From: Cryptomeria japonica
Taxonomy: Eukaryota; Streptophyta; Pinopsida; Cupressales; Cupressaceae
Reading direction: 5' to 3'
Length of the DNA: 64,000 nt
Assembly (NCBI RefSeq): GCF_030272615.1
Contig: NC_081412.1
Coordinates: forward strand, 669,128,852-669,192,851
A program made the translations under genes and the position numbers. The notes below the pieces were generated by a model. That model searched no databases, was not told where the DNA came from, and was given only the letters and a program-made list of their open reading frames with translations. This document shows positions 11,989 through 22,133 of the stretch, piece by piece. Position 1 is the stretch's first letter. The number at the start of each line of letters is the position of its first letter.

Positions 11989-13692
11989 CTCTTTCGAATA
12001 TCCTAATTCAAACATACAAAAAAATCAAAAAATACAAAAAAATCATAAAACATAAAAAAATCGTCACTTGGTGAAAACCTGGCAAACAGGCGCCTTGTGA
12101 CACAAAAAACATTGAAAAATCGAAAAAAGTAAAGAGAAATAATTTCATCCAACGGTGAAAACCACCTTGGTGGCACCCTGGGCAAGTACCATGGTGAAAA
12201 CTGGGTCACCAGCGCCATGTGTAGAGACATTGCTTCTCCCTCCTTCAAGATTCACTTTCATCCTTTCACTTTGCACACACTCACAACCTATTCGTTCATA
12301 ATAAACTTACCCATTCCCATCATGGCTTGTTATTGATCTACCCAAGATTGGTTAGCCATTCATAATAAACCTCCCTTTTCACCTCCCTTTCCATCCATAA
12401 TAAATTAGATCCTATCTGTGGCTAAGGCAAATCCTACGTCTAGTGATGGGTATGGAACTGAGAACATCACATGTTTCGAGGAGTACAGTTTCTTCCAGCT
12501 TCCTTCAGTCTATCCGCGCACAATCCGCAATAAAGTAGCATCTGCATCGCCAATCTGCAATAAAGTTTCATCTTCTTTGCAATAAAGTATCAGTTTCATG
12601 GATTCAGTCAGTTTCAGATGAGACACAGCAGCAACAATGGGCTTCAACAAAATCAAATCTTTCAACAGACTCAGACAACATTATGGTTTAGTGCTATCTA
12701 TCCTTTCTGTGAAAGTAAACATTGTGACCACAATCAAATAAGACTTATACAAGTGACAAGAGACACTAAACTTGAGGACTACAGTGGATGTTGGTGTTGA
12801 GTCTTGGTTTTCTTTTGATTTTATCTTTTGGTGACATGTCTTTTAGCTTTTCCGGGATGTCTTTAACTAGAGATTCTATCTCCAGGATGTCTTTGACTAG
12901 AAAGGCAAGGATGGGGTATCGTCACCTATTTGTATTTGCTGTCTGTGGATTGTCTCTTAGTAATGCTATGACTTGTACAAGGATATGAGGACACTGTGAG
13001 TCTAGTGTGAACTGGGGCATTCCTTGTTTGTAACTGTCTTATCTCCATGCAAACAGGTACAATGACTTTCTGGGTCGAACATGTGCCTCGATTGTCATAA
13101 CCTACTTGCCATAATAAAGCTCAATGATGATAACACACAGGAAGCTCTTTCACTTTCATATCTTCTGTCTTCCATCCCCCTTTCTTGATTGACTTCCATC
13201 ATCCTTCTCGAGTCTGCGTAGCCTGCTATCACATGACTAAGTATAATGACACGCCAAAAACATTTGCATTTCATGTAGTTTCACCTGCATTAACACATAT
13301 AAGCATTTCATACATACATATAGATATCACAACTGCATCACATCCTACACACAACACATATTAGCACATTTTTCATATAAATCGCCATTTGCATTATCAT
13401 ATTCATCTACATTACATACATTCACATTCGCATTATGCATACACATATAAAACATAAAAGAACAAAAATATTGCATTTCATTATGTACATATTTACATCC
13501 ATATATAAGCATCATAAGAACATCTCATCACATAGGTATACATGCATATAGCTGCCACAAAAATGAATCATCTCATATATATATTCATAACTTTCATGAT
13601 ACAATGATGTCAAAAATCATATGGCTACAGTCACCCGAAGGTGTCTACATCATCATACCAAAATGGTACAATACTGATACATAGGGAGCCCT
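11989..13692. other. E1 spacer between integrase and antisense PMD
   Basis: No supportable gene. It contains repeated GGTGAAAACC-type words (12070-12210, around GGTGAAAACCACCTTGG), short AATAAAGT-rich patches (12520-12600) and an AT-rich CATA/TACATA stretch (13240-13600). It is the shared 3' flank of two convergent units, so polyadenylation signals for both would be expected here. Confidence 0.5.
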
Positions 13693-15620
13693 CTAAGGCT
13701 GTGATGAACTCCCTCCCTCGGAGCCACCTGGCCTCGTTGGAATTTGAGCCCCTAAAGGACCCGCCCCAGGATCATCTCTCTTGTCCCCTCTATCTGGTGG
13801 TGGTGGAGGACCCATAACCCCACCACTAGATGCCTATCTCCTCCGGCTCCCTCCCATAGCTGTCACTGTCCGCGATGGTCTATGGAAGCTCCTCGCCCAC
13901 TGATCCGTTGGCACTGCACCATAATAGAGATCCTGCTAGTAGGCAATCTCCTCCCCTACCCACAGAACATAGGCATATCCAGCCCCTGTGTCATCTGTTG
14001 CCTGCCTCCCAGCCCTCAGTGCGGTCTCAGCCTTTGTATAGCACCGAATGGCCTGATCCCGCTTCCACTTAGTATCTCTGAGCCTCCTCCTAAGCCTATC
14101 CCTCTCCCTCTCCAAGTCCTAGATCTCATTTGCCTATCCCTGGAAAATCTCCCTTAGCTCTAGCAGCTCATCCTCCTCTGCATCAGCCCCCTGTGGCTCC
14201 CCCTGTACGGGTTCCTGTCCTTGTACCTGTACTGGTGCCTGTACTAGTACCTGTCCCTATACCTATCCCTATACCTGCACCTATCTGGGACCCTGTGCTG
14301 CTGGCACCTATAGCAGCAATCCACCGTGACCCCTCACCACCCGAGCCTGTCTCTCCTCTCCACCCTCCCTTCGTGGGGCAACCCTCCTCTCTCCAACTGC
14401 TCCCCTCCTCCTCCGTCAGCCTTTACCCCCATCAGCTCCATCATCATCATCATCCCCACCATCATCTCCATCTAATAGCTCTCCTCGATCTGTCAAACAT
14501 GGGAAGGGATACTCCACCCAGTATGCTGTGCACTCGGCATCCATGTCGACATCCTCAATCTCTGGCCACATGTCCCAGGGTAGGGGCATCATCTCTACCA
14601 GCTGCGTAACATCCTAATTGTATGATAACAGGGACCCAAACTATGCCTGATTTCTCACAGTCTGTGCATACATGCCTGAGCCCTGTGGCATCCACTGAAT
14701 CCTGTTGAACTGCCTGCCAACCCTATCCACTAGCTGCCTCTCCAACACATAGGGCGTCCGCCCAATCAGGTACCTACTTCGGAAGGTGTAGGGAAGCTCA
14801 ATCGCATCATCCTCCCACTACTTGCATCCCAGGTATGGCCTCCATATGACCACATCAATGTCATCTATCACCCACCGCCAATGCTCTAACCTGCCAATCT
14901 GTGGCTGTGACGTGATCATGTCATATAAGTGAACGAAACTACATCCGTAACCCCTGCCTCTGAAATGTATTGGCCTCATCACTGGCAGATGCTCGTAAGC
15001 TCACACCTGCAACAATGTCACCCTGTAGCCCAATCCCACTGATTTGTGGTATACAAACTGATGCAACTCATAATAAAGGTGTGCTAGCACACACGGTCCC
15101 CAGGCATATCTGGTGTGTTGTGTCACCAGTGTCTCCAGTGCACCTCCCCAGCCCACAACCAACCCTCATATCGCTCTATCAGGACACAGGAACCCACTGA
15201 TCACTCCTCCTATAACTGCTGGCAGCACTAGCCATGTAGCTATCATCGTGTCCCAAGCCACATGTCCAGCCCTCATCTCCAGTCCTGGGTTCTGGAACAC
15301 TCGTCTCAGGGCCTCCCTGTCTCCATCTCGATCATATGGAATCAACTCCCCATCGATCGGTATCCTCAAGATCTTATATACATCCTCAAGGGTGACTGTC
15401 ATCTCCCCCATCGACAAATGAAAAGTACATGTCTCGGAGTGCCATCTCTTTGCCAGCACAGTCAACAGTCCCATGTTCACCCGAAACTCAGGCACATACA
15501 GAACATGTCTCAGACCCATAGCCTTAATCGCAGCTCGGTCCTTGAATGTCAGCTCAGGTCACAATCTCTACGTCGATGGGAATCTCTCCCATGACTCTAG
15601 CATAGGCAAATACTCCTGCA
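13693..15620 (-). pseudogene. Antisense plant mobile domain (PMD) gene carried by E1
   Basis: Read from about 15620 down to a TAG at 13693-13695, one frame encodes a PMD protein of about 640 codons. The opening PMD block is NMGLLTVLAKRWHSETCTFH followed by VTLEDVYKILRIPIDGELI. Later blocks include GFLCPDRAI, LAHLYYELHQFVYH, RLEHWRWVIDDIDVVIWRPY and RSRYLIGRTPYVLERQL. The C-terminal half has an acidic/glycine run, a GTGTSTGT-type repeat, a charged segment likely to form a coiled coil (LERERDRLRRRL), and a proline/glycine-rich tail. The frame is unbroken by indels, but TGA replaces CGA at 15163-15165, TGA/TAG replace Trp codons near 15003 and 14820, and further TAGs occur. It has no signal peptide or transposase motif. 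Role in the element is unknown; extra antisense ORFs in Tat elements are established. Confidence 0.82.
14190..14290 (-). repeat. Short tandem repeat encoding Gly-Thr/Gly-Ile run in the E1 PMD
   Basis: Imperfect units of GTACCTGTACTG / CTATACCTATCC type on the + strand encode alternating Gly-Thr-Gly-Ile residues in the PMD C-terminal half. It marks an internal low-complexity hinge. Confidence 0.55.
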
Positions 15621-15649
15621 ATCAAGCAACTCAATCATGTCAGTCATAG

Positions 15650-16060
15650 TGGCATTCATTGTTCATCACAAAATGCTACTTTTTATCTACATGCATATGG
15701 TTATCTATCCTAGTGACACTCACTGTTCATCACGAGAGTGTTGCTTCTATCCTAGTGACACTCAATGTTCATCACAAAGTGTTGCTTCTATCCTAGTGGT
15801 ACTCCCTGTTCATCACAAAGTACTACGTGTTTGGCACTCCCTATTCATCACAAAGTGCTGCTCACATTTGCATTCACTGTTCATCACAAAGTGTTGCTCA
15901 TATTTTAGTACTCGCTGTTCATCACAAAGTACTCTATCTTGGTACTTATTGTTCATCACAAAGTGCCTTGATCTATCCTAGTCTTCTCTAGAGGACCTGC
16001 TTGAGTGTATCCTCTCAGCAGCTTATCCAATCGATAGCGTATGTTCATCACAGAACTGTC
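15650..16060. repeat. Degenerate minisatellite (core GTTCATCACAAAGTG) upstream of the E1 PMD
   Basis: About nine copies of GTTCATCACAAAGTG or close variants, spaced 25-70 bp apart between 15658 and 16055, linked by CTATCCTAGTG/GCACTCACT words. It lies just 5' of the antisense PMD reading frame. E3 has an unrelated tandem repeat in the same position (20600-20960). Confidence 0.75.
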
Positions 16061-16079
16061 GATTTGACTTAGAAGACAC

Positions 16080-16340
16080 AAATTCACATTTTTTGGACAC
16101 AAACGCACTTACTTGACATAAACACGCTTAAAGACTGCACAGATGCACCTGAAAAACACAGACATGCCTATGCTCTGCACAGATGCGTCTGGGCGACATA
16201 GATGTGCCTTCTTGGCATAGACGCGCCTACACATCACAAACGCGGCCGCATTTAGCACAGACGCGCCTGGCACAAACACAAACGCACCTCCTAATCATGG
16301 ACGCGCCTGGCACCAATGCAGACGCACCTGGACATTTTTG
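16080..16340 (-). repeat. Cluster of CACAGACGC motifs (inverse of the leader motif)
   Basis: On the + strand, words such as ACAGATGCGCC, CATAGACGCGCC and CACAGACGCGCC recur about ten times. Their reverse complement, GCGTCTGTG, is the motif that fills the gag-pol leader. In the orientation of the PMD gene, this is therefore the same leader sequence. Confidence 0.7.
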
Positions 16341-16840
16341 GACATTTTTTGGACCCTATTCTAAGCGCATTTATTGCCCTATCTACCATGCATTAATGAC
16401 AATAATAAATGCATCGAAGTACAAGGAGGTTTGGTGGTACTTACCGGCTCTCTTGCCTCTGCTGGCCTCTGGAATCGGCAAACGCGGTCGAATCTATGAA
16501 CGAAGGACATCGTTGTTGATTGTTGCTGCTCTATTTTCGCTCTGCACTCTGCTCTCATGGATGTGTAGATGGCAATGAGGATGTATTTTCCCCCGTGGTC
16601 TATCTTATAACCTACCCTAGCCCTCACCCTCGTTTCCTGAGTCAGTCTTCTTTATCCCGTGACTTTGTCACTTTATCTGGTCAGTCCATTCTAGCCTTTC
16701 TTTCTTATCGAGAGATTGTCTGTGGTCTTTTCACACATTCTCATCCAATCTCTCGAGGGGGCATATCATTCTCATCTTGGGGCAACTCTGTATCAATTCA
16801 TCTTATCTTCTTTGAAACAACACAACAAGCCGCATTGTCT

Positions 16841-16855
16841 CAAAGAGGGGCAAAA
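16841..16855 (+). other. Polypurine tract of E1
   Basis: CAAAGAGGGGCAAAA immediately precedes the 3' LTR. It is identical in its core to those of E2 and E3. Confidence 0.85.
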
Positions 16856-17626
16856 TGTAGACACCCAAAATTGTCATGACTAATTAAATAAATATTTTAT
16901 TTATTTAATTACTTTAGCCTAATTCTTCTATTAATTAAATAAATCCTTATTTATTTAATTAATTCATTTATCCTCTTCTAGCCTTATTTCTCATTTAAAT
17001 AAATTCATTTATTTATTTAAATTATCCTTTTCCTAAATTAAATAAATATTTTATTTATTTAATTGATCCCACTTCTTCTATTAATTAAATAAATATTTAT
17101 TTATTTAATTAGTTCATTAACCTTTTCTACCCATGACACATGTCATTCATCTCTTAATTCATACACTACCTACCCCTCTCATTATTTTATTATTTCTTTT
17201 ACCTACCCTCTAATCATAGTCGACCTCCTTTTTACACCTTTCAATCTTATCCCTCCATTTCATATTGTGTCTTCTATTTAAGGAGATGCTTCCTTCATTA
17301 TCAAACCCTAGCTAATCAATCATCTTAAGGACTTGACTACACTACGATCCTACTTGAACCACATTCCATTCTTTGTTGAGCTTTTGTGCACATAAAATCT
17401 AAGAGCAAATATATCAAGCAAGATCAATGGAGATAGGAAGAATGGAGATCCAAACCCTATTGAACATGTGATGGTATAATCTTTGTGATTTCATTTGATT
17501 TGCATTGTCTTAGGTAATCTTCATATGTTATGGTGGATCATTGTTGTTGTTAGGCTAGGTTTTTGTGGTTGAATTCATTTAGCCTTTCAATATAGTTATT
17601 ATTGTTATCCATTTTCACCATATACA
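16856..17626 (+). repeat. E1 3' LTR (771 bp)
   Basis: Starts TGTAGACACCC after the polypurine tract and ends CATATACA. It differs from the 5' LTR by about 14 substitutions and one missing base by eye count. It shows the same palindromic TTAAATAAAT blocks. Confidence 0.92.
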
Positions 17627-17631
17627 CCCTC
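17627..17631. repeat. Target-site duplication of E1, right copy (CCCTC)
   Basis: CCCTC directly follows the CA end of the 3' LTR and matches 1353-1357. Confidence 0.9.
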
Positions 17632-18142
17632 CACACATTCTCTCTCCTAGTCAAATCCTCCTACAAATCCCACTTGCCCTAATTTCACCTAATCATTCTT
17701 CTAAACCCTCTCCTAATGAGTTTTTAGTGTCTCATCCTCATGATTAGCCACAAAGTCAACCCCTTTGTCCCTTCATCCAGTCACTTTCCATAAATAGCCC
17801 TCTCACATTTCTCCATGCATCTCCCATCCAACCACTTACCTTAAATGCTCCTTTCCTAGGTGAATGTGAGATTTTCAAAAATATCACATTCCTCTAGGTA
17901 TCTCTTCCTCAAAAGAATTTTTAAGTCCTCTCTATTCCTCCAATCCCTATGACTCCCTTTTTGAGGAATTTTTAATTCCTCACCCTCATTTCCCGAGGAA
18001 TATTTTATTCCTTTCTCTTCCCCAAGGCACATTGGGAAGTCTTCCCAATGAACCTTGAGGAGTGTGGAGACAAGAAAGGCCTTTATGACATATCTCTTGG
18101 TCTACATACTTTTCTTGTCACCCTTCATTGTGTTAGATGCAA
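17632..18142 (+). repeat. E2 3' LTR, right part
   Basis: Continuation of the LTR begun at 1148, by virtue of the E1 duplication. It holds a TATA-like CATAAATAGCCCTCTC near 17790 and several GAGGAAT/ATTCCTC words. No clean CA terminus is seen. It stops where a Copia-like fragment begins (about 18143), so its true end is lost. Confidence 0.55.
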
Positions 18143-18565
18143 TGACAGTCCCAAAGATACTGAGAAGGGGGGTGAATTAGTGTCTAACTAGTTAATGGAA
18201 TATTTGGACTTATTTATAACTTTGTAACCCAAATTAATGTACCGGTAAACAAGAAATAATGTAGTAAAGAGAAATAATAGAGATAGCATGAATTCACACC
18301 ATAACATAAGATATTTTGGCGAGGAAACCCGGTAAGGGAAAAACCTCGGTGGAATTTGTGACCCACAATATTTACTCACTCGCCAATATGAATAAATATT
18401 ACTTACAATAGAGGCTCGCACATGCAGGAAGGCCAACATCCTAGAGTGCACTGCTCAATGAAAGAGTCTCACTGACTACAATATGGATAATTAAATCCAA
18501 GATAATATACTGCTCAAAATAGCATCTCCAATGCTTGGTTCAGTACCAAAATAGCATCTCCTCTG
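18143..18565 (-). mobile_element. Copia-like LTR fragment
   Basis: On the minus strand this contains GAGGTTTTTCCCTTACCGGG followed by TTTCCTCGCC (18314-18345), and ends with ACTAATTCACCCCCC...GGGACTGTCA. Both are common features of plant Copia LTR 3' portions. The other end is not recognisable. It appears to separate the E2 LTR from the E3 PMD gene. No target duplication could be identified. Confidence 0.4.
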
Positions 18566-19435
18566 GGCTAGTCATCTGAAATCATCATGCCCTCCCACTG
18601 CCGCTATAACCTCTCCAACCCTCTCCTCACCCCTAGCTCCAATAGCCAAACCTCCTCTCCCTCTATCCACTGCCACCCGCCACATTGCTCTCTCAACCTG
18701 TATCCCTCTGTCACCACCATCTCCACTCCTATCTCCTCTCCTCCCCCGATCCAATCTCCCCTATCCCCTCACCGACCTCGACCACCTCCTCCACTGTCTC
18801 CACCATTGTCTCCTCCACCATCACCACCTCCCTCATCTATCTCCTCACCAGCCTCTCCCCATCTCCCTAGCCTCTTAGGCTGATCATCCTCATCATCATC
18901 AAAACCGGGAATCATCTCCATTGGATCTGATATCCTGACCACAACACGTGCTGCGAAGAGTCCTGCAAACTCATCAGTCATCCCTGCATCCACTATCTCA
19001 AGGGCATAGTCCCATATCTAGTCGACTAAGTGAAAGAAATCATCAACTGCCATCATGCTATCAATCATGGGTCCCCACTCTGAAATATCATGTCTCCATT
19101 GAGCATATAGGCATGCTCCTTGTGGTATCCCCTACTGTCGACCATACTGCTGCAACACCCAGCTGTGCAGGAATCTCTCAATAACAAAGGGCGTCTACCC
19201 TATCAGATACCTAGACATATAGGCATAAGGCATCTCCATCCCATCCTCTACCCATACCTCACAACCTGTATATGGTTGCCAGACAACCGTATCAATATCA
19301 TCCAAAACTCTCCTCCAGTGCTCTAGTTTGCCCAGCTTACGTTGGACAACTATCTCTCGATATCTGTATGCATAAGCATACCCAACAAGCCTATCTTTGT
19401 CCGTCGGTGGCCTGGCTGCGGGAATATTCTCCCAC

Positions 19436-19440
19436 GCCCA
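19436..19440. repeat. Target-site duplication of solo LTR (GCCCA), left copy
   Basis: GCCCA precedes TGTTCGG; the identical GCCCA follows CTAACA at 19937-19941. Confidence 0.85.
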
Positions 19441-19936
19441 TGTTCGGTGTGAAGCCTGATCAGTCTTCAAGTGGGAGATTGTTGAAATGTGGTGACTGAT
19501 CAACAAAGTACTGTACACTCAGCACGTATCCTCGACGGGGTCTGGGGCCGAGCCCCAAATAGAGGTTCGGGGGTAGCAGCCCCCAAGAAAAGCGGGGGTT
19601 CAGGGGTGGGAGCCCCCGAGAAAAAAAACTTTTGGGTATTTTTTGATGAAAACCGACATTGTAATAAAACCCTAAAAAGGCCGACTTTGTTTTTTGCCCT
19701 AAAAATGCATGTTATAAGCGGCTGGGATGCTTAAGGCATTTGAAGGTTGATGTACTATTTTTGCTGGATAATAAGAAAGATTGGACGGCTGTGTATGGTG
19801 GACGTAACCCATTCTGGGTGAACCACGTTAAATCTCTGTGTTATCTGTGTCCTATTTTATTCCTTTATCTTTTGTATTTAAATCTGCATATAACTGTTAG
19901 TTCATATTTGCTTCGGATTTGCTTGAAACCCTAACA
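19441..19936 (+). mobile_element. Solo LTR (496 bp) inserted in the E3 PMD gene
   Basis: Begins TGTTCGGTGTG and ends CCCTAACA, flanked by a perfect 5-bp GCCCA duplication. There is no internal region. Near its start, CAAGTGGGAGATTGTTG resembles a Copia polypurine tract plus LTR start, so the family is probably Copia. An alternative reading is that the LTR proper starts at 19480 and the first 39 bp are an internal remnant. The centre (19540-19625) has GC-rich inverted repeats (GGGGGTAGCAGCCCCC; GGGAGCCCCCG). Confidence 0.82.
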
Positions 19937-20599
19937 GCCCATACCTGTAGCAGTGTCACTCCAGCTGATAAACTGCTATAACCCAAGTACACCACCTGAT
20001 GCAAATCCCTGTATAAGTGGGCCAGCATAGCCGACCCCCATGCAAAGCAGCAACCCTGTGTCACCATGTCCTCTAGGACCAGCCCCCATCCTACTGCCAA
20101 TCCCTTCGACCTACGGTCGGGACATAAGAAAACACCTATAAACCCTGCCAGCACGGATGGTAGAGGAGCGTAATCCAAAACAATGAAGTCCTGCCACTGG
20201 ATCTCGTACCCACAAATCATGTCATCCTAAAAAATCTAGCAGAGAGCCTCTATGCCACCCTCCTCTGTCTGCTCATAGGGTAGCAGTGCACCTACCACAG
20301 GAATCTGTAGAATCCGATAGCAATCCTCAGGCGTCACTGTGATCTCACCCATTGCCGAATGAAAGGTGTTCATATCACTATGCCACCTCTCGGCCAACGC
20401 TGTCAATAAACCCCGGTTAACGATAAACCAGGGCATCTCTAACAATGAGGACAAGCCACACCTCTCAATAATATCCCTATCAGCCTGTGTCAATCATGGC
20501 ATCAATGACCATGGTCTCAAAAATTGCTGTCACGCCTGAACCACTCCAAGGCGCTCCTGTCAAAAAGAAAAACAAGTCCATATCAGTTTCCTCATCAAA

Positions 20600-20960
20600 T
20601 CCATTGATATCAAACTCAAATTCATATCAAAACTTGAAACTTTGAAAATCTAATCAAGTTCCACATTATATCAATCCATTTTCATATCAAATCATATCAT
20701 CTTGTAACACAACTCAAGTTTCACAATCATATCAACTTGTAACACAATTCAAGTTTCACATTCATATCAACTTGTAACACAACTCAAGTTCCACAATTAA
20801 TGCAACTTGTAAAACAACTCAAGCTCAACATATCTATCAACTTGAAACAATGCATATCAAATCAAGTTCATATCAAAACATCCATATCAAACAATCCATA
20901 TCAAAATTCACATCATATCAAATCAACATCCAATCACACTTAACTTGAAACATTGAAAAT
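20600..20960. repeat. Tandem repeat upstream of the E3 PMD (TATCAACTTGTAACACAACTC units)
   Basis: About five to six imperfect copies, roughly 45-50 bp each, of CATATCAACTTGTAACACAA plus CTCAAGTTTCACAA. They lie directly 5' of the antisense PMD frame, the position held by the minisatellite in E1. Confidence 0.7.
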
Positions 20961-21039
20961 CAAATCAAGTTATATCGGCACTCATATTGGACAACTTATC
21001 AAAAAAAATGACAGCTGACATGCAGACTGACAATTCGCA

Positions 21040-21560
21040 CCCATCGCGGCCAAACTGGCATCAACCTACCAATTTTCCTTCATCTAAAAATCCTGCTTTA
21101 CCCAAATTTTTCCCTCATACGCTAAACAATCTTATCTACGTGCTAGCCGGCATCTACACGCTACCCTATGCGCTAGCCAGCACCTACGCGCTATCCCTTT
21201 TCTCCAACGTGCCACCTAACCTACCCTAAGCACTGAAACCACCCATGTGCTATCCTACTTGGTTCCTGCGTTGTAATCCTTCCCTGTTGTGCTAGGTCAC
21301 GCCTACGCACTACCTATGCCTATCCCTGCGACCCCCTAGGAACCCTATGTGCTATGTATCTCCTACGCGCTACCCATTTTTCCCTATGCGCTACCCTGTG
21401 ATCCCGATGCACTAACCTAACCCTAAGCGCTACCCTAACTTACCCCTACGCAATCCTAATCTTCTTAGACTCTACCCTATTTTATTGAACCCTACGCGCT
21501 ATGAAACCTATCATATGCGCTATGCTTTGACCCCGACGCGCTAAACTGACAACTCCGCGT
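21040..21560 (-). repeat. Cluster of TAGCGCGT motifs in the E3 PMD leader
   Basis: On the + strand ACGCGCTA, ATGCGCTA and AGCGCTACC words recur about 15 times between 21115 and 21545. In PMD orientation they read TAGCGCGTAGGG. The same words in direct orientation (TTAGCGCATA, TTAGCGCGTT) fill the sense leader at 23640-25590. Confidence 0.7.
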
Positions 21561-22119
21561 GACAAAATTAAAAACATGATAAAAAATGACAAAATAAAAA
21601 CTCCAAAAGGGGTCAAAAAGGTTGACTTACCGGTGGTCCATACGCAACGGGTCTCTGATACCTCTGCACGCACTCGAATAGATGAGAAGCATAAGGAACC
21701 GACATGTTGACTTTTCTCCAAGTGTCACTTTCTCTTAAGTCAACAAGCACAAATGAGACAAAAAGAAATCACTTTTTCCCTTTTATAGGGTAAATCGATA
21801 TTAGGGTTATGTGGAGGAATGCGTAAATTGCTCATGGTGTCCCATACAACCCTACCAAACATCATTGTCGGGAGATGAATCAAATCACCGCATTCAACAT
21901 AGCCAAAAAAATTTATAATGCAATGAAATTTATCAAATTTATCCAAATCACATCAAATGTTTAAATTTTTTGATTCATCTCCTGAGGGGGCATTATCAAC
22001 ATCATTTATCAAATTTGGGGTATGGCATGAGAATCTCAAAATGACATAAAAATTGATCCTAACCAAATCATGACGACACGTCATTTTCTTTGAATCAACA
22101 TGTGCACACACGTCAATTC
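21561..22119. other. E3 region between motif cluster and polypurine tract
   Basis: No gene seen. A short minus-strand ORF here has no family features. It ends with CAATTCAAAGAGGGG, leading into the polypurine tract. Confidence 0.5.
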
Positions 22120-22133
22120 AAAGAGGGGCAAAA
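22120..22133 (+). other. Polypurine tract of E3
   Basis: AAAGAGGGGCAAAA immediately precedes TGTTGACG, the LTR start. Confidence 0.85.

Larger units (their letters stand above)
1358..17626 (+). mobile_element. E1: complete Tat-type Ty3/gypsy LTR retrotransposon with antisense PMD gene
   Basis: A 16.27 kb element bounded by direct LTRs (1358-2129 and 16856-17626) and a perfect CCCTC duplication. Order: LTR, PBS, 2.3 kb leader, gag, protease, G-patch module, RT, gypsy RNase H, a second (archaeal-type) RNase H, integrase, spacer, antisense PMD gene, tandem repeats, PPT, LTR. The extra RNase H before integrase and the antisense extra gene place it in the Tat/Ogre group (family knowledge). Comparing the LTRs by eye I count about 14 substitutions and one 1-bp indel over 771 bp, so the insertion is fairly recent. 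Even so, the coding region has at least three frameshifts and many stops, so the copy is not autonomous. It is inserted in the E2 LTR. Confidence 0.92.
18572..20525 (-). pseudogene. Antisense PMD gene of E3, split by a solo LTR
   Basis: Three minus-strand segments in one frame make a PMD protein. 20493-20236 holds NRGLLTALAERWHSDMNTFH followed by EITVTPEDCYRILQIPVVGA. 20220-19937 holds FLCPDRRSKGLAVGWGLVLE and LAHLYRDLHQVVYLGYSSL. 19440-18770 holds RKLGKLEHWRRVLDDIDTVV, WQPYTGCEVW and an acidic/glycine-rich tail. A 496-bp solo LTR interrupts it at 19441-19936. Dropping the insert plus one target-duplication copy rejoins the Trp-Ala-Trp-Glu segment in frame. Other damage: TGA just before 20493, TAGs at 20236 and 20227, TAG after YLIG, and more. 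The 3' end near 18572 abuts the Copia-like fragment. Confidence 0.8.

Noticed and set aside
13875-14609. Plus-strand Pro-rich ORFs up to 159 codons
   Set aside because: Antisense to the E1 PMD C-terminal half; the Pro runs mirror Gly codons.
18587-18883. Pro/Ser-rich plus-strand ORFs
   Set aside because: They are the antisense shadow of the acidic/Gly-rich tail of the E3 PMD gene.
21482-21946. Small minus-strand ORFs near the E3 polypurine tract
   Set aside because: No domain and no match to the PMD frame; likely chance.
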